64,000 nt of DNA from Brachypterus glaber (GCA_958510825.1 OY294046.1:47473794-47537793), one strand, 5' to 3'; shown: positions 11,236-22,695, counted from the first letter of the stretch. The notes: generated by a model not told the origin, from the sequence alone. Made by a program: numbers and translations.

Positions 11236-11530
11236 AAAAATTTGAATAGATAGTTTTACTACAATCCAATATCTAGGTAAAATCATTCGGAGTTTTATAT
11301 TTATTTTACCTAAAGTTATAACTATAGATATGTATAAACGATTCGAGATGTATACACCGAAAATGAACATCAATATATTTTCTTTTTCTTTCTATCACTT
11401 TGTCATAATATGACTATCATATTACAAAAGTCATATGTCAAATGACAATATTATTGAAAGGTATAGAAAATACAGGGATGTACAGAGTAGTACATCTCGG
11501 GTTTTTTTGTTTTTACGCTTTCACTGCGCA

Positions 11531-11589
11531 TGGCTCTCTTGAGAGTCGGCCCGTTCTTGGTACAGCGCGCACGACTCTCATAGGAGCCA
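11531..11589. repeat. Imperfect hairpin with TGAGAGTCG arms
   Basis: TGGCTCTCTTGAGAGTCG (11531-11548) pairs with 11572-11589 apart from about three mismatches. The locus is locally GC-richer than its surroundings. Function unknown. Confidence 0.55.
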
Positions 11590-12964
11590 GGTATCCGTTT
11601 CAAAGCAGCGTTGTAGGAAGGTAAATGCGCGTGTGGCGTAGCATATTATAGTCTAGACACATTCATAGACATGCGGCCGTTACCGGGTGCGTATGTCGGC
11701 TTCGGCTGACATGTGAGTGCGCGATCTTTATATACAAAAAATACCTTAGCACCAAGCTATGCAAGCAGATTATAGGGTAGCAGTCAAAGTGTTAAGGTAA
11801 TAGTTCACCCATTAATATGTTATTAGTTTTTTAGTAACCTTTATTAAGCAGTATTTTTTTCTAGATACTATTCACGACTCGGTTATGTTTTTTTTGTATT
11901 ATGATCTCTTTTAAATTTTAATATCTTGATTTAAATTGTAAGCAAACTGTATAATGCAATAGAAGATATTAAGAAAAGAGACAAGTAGTCGTTTTCCTTA
12001 GTGACAACACCATGTATTTACATAAAGTTGGTATCAAGCTGAAGTATCATTAAAAATTAACAGCAAACTTATGTAGGATTTTCACTTTAGTTCGTTTTGG
12101 CAAACACGCTATGGAGTAATTAATACAATGGCAGCAGAATTTTGTCTGTCACACCGTTTCCAAAAAGCCCGTCTAGAATTTGTCGTAAACTCACACTTGA
12201 ACTGTGTGATACAAAATGAAACAATTATTTCATCATCGTCATTGATACCGAATCTCAATGACAGAGAAGAGTTTATTAATGAGAGTACGGAGTACTTCGT
12301 GTTATCAATAATAATATTGTTAAAACCGAGGTTAAACCCCTTTAGTTCTTTTCCTGACTGGTGTCTCATATATGAGCAGACCACCTTGCTGTATTAAATG
12401 TCCGCGGTTAAAAGCAACGATGAAAAAGGCGATTTACGTTTTTAACGTGGTCTGTAGGAAGGTGCGCCTCATATAGGGACTCGTGGTCTGTTCATAGCTG
12501 ATACCGTTAGTGATTTATAGCCAGTTTATTCTATTATTATTATTTGTGCTAAGTCTGTGGGCTCGAAACTCAAATATACCACTGGTAGTGAACATGTTAA
12601 TCCATATTTCTGTCTTCTCCATTAATATTGCCTTCTGCGTTCTGTTAGGTTAGTATTTTTTTTCTTAAATTCCATTAAAAAAAGTCTTAGGTTGTTTTCC
12701 TGTGGTGAACTGTTATGTATAACTAGATAACTCCTTTTTCCACTGTTTTTTGACAACGTGACCTATCTTAATTATTAAGTATGTCCATGTTCCGTCTTTC
12801 TATAACTCCATTTTGCTGTCGATATTATGGGGTAGTAGTAAATAAGGTTATTCCTAATTATAATTAATAATTATTTTCAGAGGTTTTTTAATTCTTGGCT
12901 TACGAATTATTCACTTTTATTGGTCGTGATCACATATTTATATATTGGCAATTAGAAAGAGATT
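11590..12964. other. Unassigned stretch with short open frames
   Basis: Overlapping open frames of about 90 codons on both strands at 12109-12397 show no domain I recognise and no splice context. A GC-richer patch lies at 11630-11730. I would not call a gene. Confidence 0.35.
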
Positions 12965-13432
12965 AACTGGGAACACACAACGTAGATTCTCGCCGCCATT
13001 TTGGCGTACTAATATGAAACAATAAACAAGTCAAAAAACATGTCACTATCAATAATAAACTAACACAATCCAAAAAAGTACGCAGAACAAACAATTAAAA
13101 CCTTAAAACCAGCAAACCAATGAAGAAAACCAAACTATAACCTCAATATTTGATGCATGAAAAATGTTCAATATTTAATGTATGAAAAATGCTCAGTACA
13201 ATGTTGCCGGACCTTATTTTATACCGTGCTTATTAAATAATTTTATATTAATAATTAGCTTATTGTAACTTGTTTTGACTAATTTTTGTATATTTTAAAT
13301 GTCAATTAAAATTTAAATTGTTAAATGGTTAAATTAATTAAATTTTATTATTTTTAAAGGAAAATTGTAAACTGACAACGTGGATTACACCATTTTGACG
13401 TACATCTTCTATCTTTTGTTATCTTCCCAGTT
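12965..13432. mobile_element. Possible short element with AACTGGGAA ends
   Basis: AACTGGGAA (12965-12973) and TTCCCAGTT (13424-13432) are inverted. Just inside each end is a related direct block, ACAACGTAGATT at 12977 and ACAACGTGGATT at 13375, each followed by CCATTTTGGCGTAC or CCATTTTGACGTAC. The mix of inverted tips with direct subterminal repeats is unusual, and the short tips could be chance. Confidence 0.35.
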
Positions 13433-15117
13433 ATTTCACCTGCAAAAGCATTGAAATGCCAATATAGAGTGTATAAATATGTGGTCGTGATAGATCGAGA
13501 ATCTTGTTACTTTTTAAAGAACGCCATCCAATTTGCCGTAAACTTAAACTTAATAAGGTGGCAGTTACATCTTTAAACCGGAAAGATTGAGAAGTTGAAA
13601 CGGGGGTAATTAAACCTTTCGTAAGAGGGATGTGGGGGAAAAGATAGTGCTCATTTGCATATATATCCCATAGAAACGACACTCTTCGCAGTTAGAGTCG
13701 ACGAGACGTGATGCTTTTAACATTTTTACTCCGATATTTCGACTTGTTAATGAGAATGACCTCTTCAAAATTAAAAGGCTCCTTTTCAGCACAGTTTACG
13801 ACCTTCATTCGTAGTTTTATGGTTCTTGGTGACTGTTCTTATTAAAGAAAAGTTTATTTCTGACGTTTATCAGGATTAATGTCCCCACAACTTCGTCAAA
13901 AAGTTTCATCTTTCTTTCTTACGCTGGAATGATGATGAAATTATGACTTAACATCGTGGCCCAGAATAGTTAATACTCTTTAATTACTTCGCAGCTTTAT
14001 TGGACATTACAGTTTGGTCTTTACGCCATAAACTGTTAAAACTCATTAGAATATTAAGAGACAAATTCTTATGAATATGCTTCAGTATTTTTACACAGTG
14101 TTCATTAAATGTAAAAAGTTAAACTTTATAAAATAATATAATAATGGTAAAAATTATATTAATACTTCCTTTTAGGCCTAATCAACTATTCAAAACTATC
14201 TTAAACAACTTCATATTGCAGTGGGTTTTACATATTGTTATTGGCTTATTTTGTAGTGTTATTTCTTTGATCCGATTTAGATATTAACATGTTAACAAAT
14301 AAGGCTCGAGAAAAGTTTTTGCATAAGTACATTTAATTCGTTGGTAAGCTCCTGAAAGATTCGTAAGCTGATTAGAAATACATTAATTAGAAAACAAGAA
14401 GACTCAGTCTTCTAAAAGGCAAATTTATGACTAATGAATTGTTAATAGGAGCAGAAATGGAAAATTTTAACACCCAAAAAAATATAGAGGCAATCTTTTA
14501 AGACATAACTAAGTCATACAATTTTGTTCACAATTAGGTGTATTTGAAAAAATACAAAAAAAGGAAAGACAAGTGTCAGTGTTATTATTAGGCCACGTGT
14601 TGTAGCTCATAGCTCATATATAAAGATATATCTATGTACATATATATCACGTCAAATTATTGAAACATCTGTGTACAACATAAGGGTACAAAGAAAAAAT
14701 AATGTAATCTGTAGTGCTTAGAAAATTCTAAAGATATTATAGCATTGTGCGATTTACCATTGACGTTATATTTACAGTATATATTTTGTTTGTATTCAAT
14801 ATCAGTATGGATCAGCGTATAAGACAGAGTGATCTCGGGAAATCTCCCCGGCAAGAAACACAATCGTTGAGGTAACAGACGTAACAATCGAATAAAATAA
14901 AACTAGAAAAGCCTTCTAAGACGAAGAGACGTCGTTTTCGTCGTCGGGACGCTGCTTATCTAATGGGCTTTTGGATTCAAGACACGGCCGCCCGAGGCGA
15001 ATACAAATAAATAAAATACAAATTCAATCTATGTCCTCTGGTAGAATAATGCGTTCAGATTCAGATTTCTCAAATGTCAAAATTTCTCTGTTGCATTTTC
15101 ATATCAAAATAAAACAA
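13433..15117. other. Unassigned stretch
   Basis: Ordinary AT-rich sequence with a GC-richer patch at 14920-15000. The open frames at 13431-13792 and 14657-14887 (minus) show no recognisable domain. Confidence 0.35.
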
Positions 15118-15920
15118 GCCGTGAAAATATGTAATGCTACACATTCCATTATATATATCTACTATTCTCAGTAAATGGTATATTGCATTTCCCAAATACT
15201 TTTTAATTTTCAAAAAAAAAAATAAAAAAAATACATTTTTTTTCAAAAGCTCTTTTTTTATTAAAAAAAATCGAGGAAAACTTCAAAATTTTTCAATTTT
15301 TTTTATTTTTCTGCAAAAAACGAAATTTTTTTTTTTTTTTTAAATTATATATTTTTTATTCTTTTTTAAAAGTTTACCCCCCGTCACTTAGTTGTTTTTG
15401 AAGGGGTTACTTTGAAAATAGGTATCTTCTTCTCATAGAACTTAATTTTTCCTGAAAATTTGGAGTCGATCGGATTATTTTTTCTTGAGTTAAGGAACGT
15501 TCAAGTATTACGTAACGCAAATTTTGATTATTTTGGATCCCCCCCCCCTTGTAACGCTATTTCACTATACCATTTGCATGGTCGTAACACTCCAAAATGA
15601 CCCCCAACCCCCCCCCTAAGAGCGTTACGTAATACTTGAACGTTCCCTTATCGTGTCTACAAAAAACGTGACATCAGACAGACAGACAGATAGATAGACG
15701 GACAGACGAACATTTTCGAAGTTTCTTACTTTTTTCATGAAAAATATTTGTATCCAAAATTTTTTTGTCTAGGACGTTTTTTGGCGATTTTGAAAAATTC
15801 GAAACTACCGAATACGTATACTTACTACGCACTGTGAATAGTATAATAAGCCATGAAGATATGTAATTCTTCGCATTCCATAATATTATCTTTACAGTGG
15901 ATAGTATATCACCTTTTCTC
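15118..15920 (+). mobile_element. Dispersed repeat C with end modules, MITE nested
   Basis: The body (about 15361-15830) matches 29749-30045 and 42541-42705, with minus copies at 23690-23925 and 60904-61085. It carries a C-rich block, a CTTGAGTTATCGTG-like word, a GACA/GACG tract and TTTTTGTCTAGGAC. An 80-bp module beginning GCCGTGAA or GCCATGAA flanks the body in direct orientation at 15118-15200 and 15851-15920, like very short terminal repeats. The same module recurs at 24038-24112 (minus), 32636-32662 and 61965-62060 (minus). Non-coding. Confidence 0.6.
15493..15647. mobile_element. PIF/Harbinger-like MITE with TTA target duplication
   Basis: AGGAACGTTCAAGTATTACG and its inverse bound a 155-bp element with C-runs inside. 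It is flanked by TTA (15490-15492) and TTA (15648-15650). The related C copy near 29875 has the uninterrupted GAGTTATCGTG, so the site before insertion is visible and a single TTA was duplicated. Three-base TWA duplication and GGG-type tips are PIF/Harbinger hallmarks. Confidence 0.85.
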
Positions 15921-17540
15921 TTAAAATATTTCCCAAAATATCAGTGAGTTTGATCTAGTGCTCGTACTTTATTTGTATTACCGTATAACTTTTTTGTTTA
16001 TAAATGTTTGTTTTCAAAATTGTTGATAATATTTCTATTTTTAAAAGTAACGTTTTTTAAAAATTTGCAGTTAATCTAAGGGTTTTTCTATTTTTGGTGA
16101 GCTGATATATTGGAAATAAACATATTGTCCCTTGTAGATTTATTTATCTAAAATTTTAAAATTTGATATAGAAGTAACGAGTCAATAGCTAAATCTAAGA
16201 ATATTTATCCTAATATCTTGTACTACGTATACAGTATACAGGCACGCGTGTTATGTATACCTATATAATGCAGACATACGTCAGAATCAGTCGTTCACCA
16301 CACTCCAAGACGCACTGTATATAAAAATTTGGAAACAATTTCTGCTCGGAAAAATCAACCTATTAGTAGTATTACAAGCAATATAAGTTTATGGTCAACA
16401 TAAAGCAACTCTAAATAAAGCCATTGAATTAAAACCATAATAACACCATTTATGTTATTTGTAAACTAAAATTAAGTCTATGAACAATAAAAGCATGAAT
16501 AAATTAAGCCATAAGGAAACAATCCAGTGTAATAACAGTTTTAAAATATTACTTTTGTGGATATAATCTGTCCATAACAGATAATAGCTAAAAGGGGAAA
16601 TGTTTAGACTATATAAAATGAAAAGTAGTGGAGATTTCATCAAAATAAAGCAGAATAATGGATATTATGCAATGGATATGACATATGAGGAGATTTGTTT
16701 GAAAGTACATAAAAGAATAATATATGATATTCAATAGTTATTTGTGTATCCGGGCCTTAAATAACGCCTTTGCTGGATGTCTGATTTAAGGCCTATCTGC
16801 AATGTCAACGTAAACATAAACTTAAAAAAATTTAAGCTAGTACAACCGAGGTAGTAGAAGTAGTTTCGACCATAGCGCAAAAATGTGTTTTATAAAAATA
16901 ATGCGTTTAAATTGAGATAACAAAATTTCTTATTGTTTTTGATGTTATTGACATTAAACCAAATGTGTATAAAGTTTTCTACCAATAGATGATCCAAAAG
17001 TGTATTACAGGGGCGGATATGTATTTGTTTTTTTTTTCGAATGTCCATACGATTGATTCCGTTCACTGAAAATAATATCACTGAATGGTCACTTTTGAGT
17101 ATGGCTGTCTGAAAAAAATTTTTAGTGAAAAATAAATTTTGAAATTAAACTCCTCATAGCATATTCAGCATAAAAGTCGAAGTTTTATAACATAATGACG
17201 CGTGGAATGCACATACTGCGGTCTACTAGAACATGATCCTGCTATTACTTGTTACTGCTAACCGTCTATATTATCCCTGCTATTCGTAATTACATGTGCA
17301 GATTTGCATATCATTCCTGCTAGAAAATGGACGAAATGACAGTGTTTGCCTTTCGGGGGTTGGATTAAAAGATCACTTTTGAAGAGACCAGGAGCTTTAA
17401 TAGAGGAAAAATGGAGGATTTTGTATAACTGTCGAAATTACCACATTTACTTTTATGATATGCTTTTTGCTTATTTTGTGTTTTAAACTTTATATAGCTA
17501 GCTTCAATATTTGGTGTCACTTAATAATTTTCCTTTAATA
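15921..17540. other. Unassigned AT-rich stretch
   Basis: I saw no gene, RNA or repeat partner. The open frames at 16455-16643 and 16890-17081 (minus) are short, AT-driven and without domains. Confidence 0.35.
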
Positions 17541-17542
17541 TA

Positions 17543-18227
17543 CAGGGTGATCAATAACTGGCATGCCAAAATTTAAGAGGTGATTCTACATCCAAAATAT
17601 TAAAAAAAAGTTCCAGTAAGGGTTAGTCCGGAAATGAGACCTCAGGGAGCTACGGCCCTTTAAAATTGTAAGAAAAATAAGGTTTTTAATTAATAACTCT
17701 GGTACCCTTTAAGCTAGATCGACGAGCTTTTGCATGTATACTAGTATTAATAAGGGCAATAAGTTTGCTAATTTATTTTTTTGAATTTATCCAGGGGCGT
17801 ACAAAATATGTGAGGCTTAACACATTTTTGCCCCAAACTTTATGTGTAGTTTTTTGGATATTTTTGTAAAAAATATAGATTTCTTGAGTAAAAATACATA
17901 AAAAATGTCACATAGTGTAACACTGTAGGAGCAACCGTTTAAAAAAATGAAATTACTTTTTAAAAGGCTATTACGCCTTTAATATTAAATTTAGGTGTTT
18001 TGGTGAAGAATACTTTTTTGCTCAGTTTTAAATGAAGAATCACCATCACCATCACCATTAAAATTTTATTGATACTTATATTTGTTCCCCATTTAATATG
18101 ACATCTTCGAAGAGCCGTAGCTCCATTAGGACTAATTTTCGGACTAACCTTTATAGAAACTTTTTTTCATATTTTTGGATGTAGAATCATCTCTTAAATT
18201 TTGGCATGGCAGTTACTGGTCACCCTG
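17543..18227. mobile_element. Family B TIR element, complete, 685 bp
   Basis: TA (17541-17542), then CAGGGTGATCAATAACTGG. The right end is its inverted copy, CACCCTG before TA (18228-18229). The arms extend about 110 bp, to the word GGAGCTACGGCCC. The interior keeps, in order, a CCCTTTAAGCTAG block, TTTGCCCCAAACTTT and GTAACACTGTAGGAGC. TA target and CAG tips suggest a Tc1/mariner-like MITE. Confidence 0.85.
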
Positions 18228-18738
18228 TATGCAGTCAATCAAATACTGAAAACTGCAGTGTATTAAAATTATTGCATACGATAATATATTAAATCCAAAT
18301 CATTTAGTACTAGTATCATCCAGTACTATTGCCATCTGCAGCAGTTTGGCAAGGCTTAGGCAAGATTAGTTCCAGCTACGGGTACTAGTACAGTTAGTTC
18401 CAATATCAGCAGTAAAATTAACTTTGACATTTGTCAAGATGAGCTTATACAGTGCGACCTGGAGAACGGAAGACATGAGAAAAAAATAGTAGACTGGGCT
18501 TAGTGTTTGCAAAAACAGGTCAGCTTAGTTTTGTCGATGTTCGCTATACTCCACATTTTATATTCTAAAATATATTGATATATGTAGTTTAATCAGGTTA
18601 GGGATCTCCTAGTTTTATGGGAGCCTAAAACCATCCATAATTCCTATACCAGCTATAGTTTGAAATTTACTTAATATTTCACTGTGTGTATATATCTTCT
18701 TTTTTTTGTTAATGCTAGACTGTAGTCCTTAATATTGA
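18228..18738. other. Unassigned stretch
   Basis: No feature I can support, apart from a pyrimidine-rich tract at 18697-18710 that could pass for a splice acceptor but leads into no clear exon. Confidence 0.3.
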
Positions 18739-18939
18739 AACCAGAAAAAAAAACTGACGGCACTACCTGATCAGCCGTCTTTTAAGGATCAAGAATCCCG
18801 TTTTCGGCAGAATTGTTTACCTTGCTGTTCTTACAATGACAAACTTGAAGGATTTAAACTTTTATATCGGCTTCGAGACTTCGATCCTCTTTACGCTACT
18901 CCGTTACAGTGCCCTGTCCCACAAAATTGCCATAAGTGA
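18739..18939 (+). other. Open frame without start, cysteine-bearing, unknown
   Basis: A 66-codon frame opens after a TGA and ends in TGA without an ATG. The predicted peptide is hydrophilic with cysteines at residues 26, 29, 30, 58 and 64, a QNCLPCC word and a closing CPVPQNCHK. Base composition is more balanced than nearby. It could be an exon of a host gene, a decayed gene or chance. The acceptor that would introduce it (about 18744) lacks a pyrimidine tract and no strong donor follows. I do not recognise a family. Confidence 0.22.
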
Positions 18940-19371
18940 CATTAACATGGGGTCTAGCGGTCTGTAAAACCTGAAATACCGGTAAAAGTTAAATAAAATC
19001 AGGAAAACTTCGGTGAAATGTCAAGGAATAATTTTTTTGTGGGCGGGGGAGGGAGCGATTGCCAATAAAACAGGGCTACTGAGAAAATACGGACTAAAGG
19101 AATAAATATTTGGCGAAGTTTTCGTCCCGTATTTGCACTTGAATTTATCATCCAGCATTAAATTTACTATAATACATTAGTGTATTTATGATTGCAAATG
19201 TAAATATGGCCATTTGTAACTGGCAAATAGCACCACTTGATATATTGCTGCTCAATTTTTCTCATTTGGCAACAAATAGGTGGAAGTAAATATGGTGTTA
19301 TTTACTTCTTGCAATATTTACATAGTTACTTATCTAGTTATTTATTATTGTTTGAAATAATGTGAATAATA

Positions 19372-20902
19372 CAGGCTCGGCAAGTCGGGACCTTTATTAT
19401 TTTTTATTTTTTTATTATTTTTTATCTTTTTGTTTTTTTTTTTATTTTTCATTATTTATTTAATCGGAAAATGCGTGTCTAAAATAAGTACGGACTATAA
19501 TCTTTATAATTTGTGTTAGTTGGATAAGGATGGTACTGTTTCTATGTGTCCAAACTGGAAAATGAGTTAATCAAATAGTCCAAAAAAATTGTTCTTCTAC
19601 TCTTTCTTCTTTGATTCAATCAAAATATCCTCAGTTTTAGTGTATTTTTAAACCGTTTTTATCGTTTTAAACACACAACAATTTATAATGATATTCTCAC
19701 ACAAATCACATTCCTCTAGCCAAAATTTATATTGGGATCAATCAAAGAAAATATTAAGACAGGAAAAAGTGTTATACTTTGACGTACGGATCTGTGGCTA
19801 CGGGAAAAATGTTAGGAATGTGTGTGCGAGTTAAAAGCCCGTTGTAGGCACGCACGCCTTATAACGCTTTTGACGGAAAGAAGAGAACGCAAATGATTCC
19901 TCCCCCTTTCTTCTGAGACTTTGTTTCATGCGCAGAACTATATTACATTTTTTTACACAATATAATTTTATTTTTATTGTACTATAAGGACACTTACCAA
20001 AAGTAGCATGCTTGTCTAAAAAATACAAATTATACAGGTTATAATAGTCCAGACTTGTTAACACAAAGAAGAGTATCGTATTTTGGGCTAAATCGCCTGC
20101 AACGATAAGACTTTACATGCTTATAGATCCATAAAAAATAAATACTTAGCCAAAATTTCAGCCCTTCTTATGTCCCGGAACATACTTTAATTAATTATTT
20201 TAATTACGAATTTTGACATATGTCAATGCACGATTTAGCAACATTGAACGTTACGGTTTCATGTGTGTCATGAAAGTAAATATAGGTTTTGTTAACAGGC
20301 TATTAAAAATTGTCGTTCTGTGTTAAAAATAATGCTCTTAAATGAAAAAAGCTATTAAAAAATGCAAGAATCTTATGCAGTTAATGTTTTATTTGTTAAA
20401 TATGAAAAAAATCATTGGTTTGGACTTTAGGTGTCAATTGAATACCAAGCAAAAACATGTATTTTTCCTCTTTTAATTCACGAATATATTACCTCAAAAC
20501 TAAAATTATTTTCCCAAAACATTTAATAGCTGCAGAATAATATGTATATATCGAGGTTATAATCAAAAGCACAAAATGATTGAAGGAGAATTTATTAAAA
20601 AAAAACACAAAAATATACAAAAAATTGAAAGAATTTAAATTGTCAACATTAGGTTAAAAAGTCATTTAGCGCATGACAAGTTTTAAATGATACATTGTTG
20701 TCAGGTTTACGATAACACAAAAATTAAAAATATTTTTTTATGTAATGTTTTTTTCTTCAAATAAACTTTGTAAACAGTTTTTTATATATATTTTTTTTTC
20801 ATAATTTTGCGCTCTTAAAAAAAAAACATAATCTTCTCATTTAGCCCAAAACTCGCTAAATATCCTTCTTTGGCGATTAAAGGTCCCGATTTGCCCAACC
20901 TG
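19372..20902. mobile_element. TIR DNA element with CAGGCTCGGCAAGTCGGGACC end, 1.5 kb
   Basis: TA (19370-19371) precedes CAGGCTCGGCAAGTCGGG, and the right end is the inverted copy with three mismatches in about 25 bp, before TA (20903-20904). An inner word TTTTGGGCTAAA near 20072 is inverted at 20842. No transposase frame survives. The interior includes the short GC-rich repeat at 19783-19943. A fragment of its right part lies at 3447-3608. Confidence 0.65.
19783..19943 (+). repeat. Short dispersed repeat, copy 1
   Basis: A GC-richer block with the words ATCTGTGGCTA, AATGTGTGTGCGAG, GGCACGCACG and CTTATAACGC. Related copies are at 27003-27134 (plus) and 26333-26466 (minus). The 27003 copy is a clean insertion, so this is probably a small mobile element. 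I found no tRNA promoter boxes or coding potential. Confidence 0.65.
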
Positions 20903-21203
20903 TATAACATTTTTGCTTATCTGGGCAGCGTATTTCCTCTGCCTACTTGTTTTTATGTTACTTCTATCCGCAGATACGTTTTCTTTTACATAAATTAATG
21001 AATAAATATTGATCAGAACACGACTGCAAAGAATAAGTTTACACGTCGTGCTTTTCAAAGAAATTGCTTTTTAGATCTTTTAGGATTTTAGTATCTACAA
21101 GGTTATAAATTATGACTTTTAAGCACAAAAAACCGTTACTATTTTACGTTATTTATAGGTTTAAAGCAAAAAAGATCTGGAAAAAGAATAAATTTTGATT
21201 GGT

Positions 21204-21209
21204 TTTATT
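21204..21209 (-). promoter_or_regulatory. Poly(A) signal candidate for the exon at 21277
   Basis: AATAAA on the minus strand, about 68 bp beyond the stop codon at 21277-21279. In an AT-rich genome the hexamer is common, so it is supportive, not decisive. Confidence 0.35.
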
Positions 21210-21276
21210 ACCTTTGTTCTCAAAAATGCAGAATTCATAGACTTAACACTGTCTATACAGATTGTACACACACATG

Positions 21277-21465
21277 TCATATTATTATATTGTCTGAATT
21301 TGATTTTTTATGGGGTAATTCAGTTCTGCTTTGGATCTGCTTTAGGCTTTGTTCAGGTCTATTTGTTTCAACTACTGGGCCTACCTCTGATATGTCTCGG
21401 TGTAAATATTTTTCCTGGGGACTTGCTTGTACCGTATAGTCATACTTTTCTATCGCAACCTTTCC
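21277..21465 (-). CDS. Possible terminal coding exon, unknown protein
   Basis: On the minus strand a pyrimidine-rich tract ending ATTTTTTATTAG (to 21466) is followed by 62 sense codons and a TGA at 21277-21279, in phase 0 with respect to that AG. The predicted tail is polar and compositionally normal: it has a KYDYTVQASPQEKY segment, an acidic EVGPVVETNRPE segment and a basic PHKKSN close, with no low-complexity run and no membrane span. A poly(A) signal lies about 70 bp further on. Upstream exons would be at higher coordinates, perhaps outside the window, and the foldback at 21492-21681 would be intronic. I recognise no family. The opposite-strand open frame at 21195-21563 is hydrophobic and probably its shadow. 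Chance remains possible at this length. Confidence 0.4.
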   Translation of the reverse strand, partial: GKVAIEKYDYTVQASPQEKYLHRDISEVGPVVETNRPEQSLKQIQSRTELPHKKSNSDNIII

Positions 21466-21491
21466 CTAATAAAAAATGTTTTCACGAAAAC

Positions 21492-21681
21492 ATGTCGCAG
21501 TATGAATACAAGATCACCATAACTCAAAAATGGTTTGTTTTGTACCTCTGTACTTTTGAATGATAACGTATACAAATGGAGTTTGTATATGTTATCATTC
21601 ATCAAATACAGAGGTACAAAACAAACCATACCACAGTTTTTTTTTTGAGTTATAGTGGTCTTGCATTCATAGTGCGATGTG
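21492..21681. mobile_element. Hairpin element, about 85-bp arms
   Basis: Left arm 21492-21577 and right arm 21584-21681 fold on each other, sharing GGTTTGTTTTGTACCTCTGT. The right arm has a small insertion near 21635. It resembles a minimal foldback MITE, and its tips do not match other families here. Confidence 0.7.
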
Positions 21682-21699
21682 TAGGTACACACGTGTGTA

Positions 21700-22200
21700 T
21701 ATACTTTCAGGTAAAATTATTGCACCTGTATATTATCCAATAACTTATTTTGTTAATTATTTTGATATAAATAAGTATACTGTTAATTTATAATTGAAAC
21801 GACGTGCTTATAAGCTTGTAAAGGGGTTTTCTATTGGCCTAATCAGGGTCTTGTAGTTTATCCGCAGGTGTCTATAAAGGCTTAATCTAAAATATTGGGC
21901 AATAACCACAAGTGTGGCCCTATTACTAAGGCCCCAAACACATAAAGGAAAACGCTATTGTCGATATTCTCCTCGAGACCATCCTATAACTAAGATGTTA
22001 TCACGGGATATTGATTGCTCGACAAATACTCTAGAGAGTTTAGAACTAAATGGTGCCATAAACAAATTTTGTTGCCTACTAACTAACAATAGACCTTTTT
22101 CAATAGCATTTTTTTGTAGTACTTTTACAAAAGTTTACTTACGTTAATTAGTTTTTGAAGCTTTATCTATAAAATTGGTGTAAAATTACTCTAAACTATC
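21700..22200. other. Unassigned stretch, doubtful LINE trace
   Basis: On the minus strand near 21830-21950 a short frame contains YKTLIRPI, a word seen in C-terminal regions of some retrotransposon polymerases. Nothing around it supports the match, so I leave it unassigned. Confidence 0.2.
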
Positions 22201-22455
22201 CAACGAACTAATAACTCTTCTCTCTAGAATAGGCATTTCATTCGATAAAACTGACAAAAACGTCGGCAACATAAACATTCGTCTGTCTTACTCGCACATC
22301 TTTGTTCTAACAGAGACAACAATACCAGTTACTGGTAACTGTTATTGTTCAGGCCTGAATATACCTACTATTTGTTTACAAACAAACCGAGATGCTGGCG
22401 GTAATTTATTTTAACGGTATGCGTATTCTAGAAAGAAGAGTTATTAGTTCGTTGA
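22201..22455. mobile_element. MITE with CAACGAACTAATAACTC ends
   Basis: Inverted arms of about 32 bp (22201-22232 and 22424-22455), with few mismatches, bound a 190-bp interior. The interior includes ACCAGTTACTGGTAACTG near 22323, itself self-complementary. No coding capacity. Confidence 0.7.
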
Positions 22456-22602
22456 AACTATCTCATTCCCAGTTTGTAAACTGCACAATGTGCACTGCAC
22501 ATTGTACAAGTATATACAAGTTGTCAATTTTCTATTCATTCATTCAGTATGAAGGTGAAGTTTTCAACGTTTTTTTGCATCGAAAATTCAAACAGTATAT
22601 TC

Positions 22603-22695
22603 CATAACACGTTTTTAGCGCACTAGTACTTTAGAAAACTCGCCGCAAGCGGCTTGTTTTCTAAACTTGTACTCGTGCGTTAAAAACTTATGTTA
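22603..22695. mobile_element. Tiny hairpin MITE, about 90 bp
   Basis: The arms 22603-22639 and 22656-22695 pair through ACACGTTTTTAGCGCAC and TTAGAAAAC. The loop holds a CCGC/GCGG mini-stem. It could be a MITE or an RNA hairpin. Confidence 0.65.

Noticed and set aside
12109..12397. Overlapping frames of about 90 codons on both strands
   Set aside because: No domain, no splice or promoter context, and equally open on both strands.
13431..13792. Two overlapping minus-strand frames
   Set aside because: No recognisable domain or gene context.
21195..21563. 122-codon hydrophobic frame on the plus strand
   Set aside because: It overlaps the better minus-strand exon candidate and runs into the hairpin at 21492; hydrophobicity follows from T-rich DNA.
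21830..21960. Minus-strand YKTLIRPI word resembling LINE C-termini
   Set aside because: Too short, with no neighbouring motif in the expected order.
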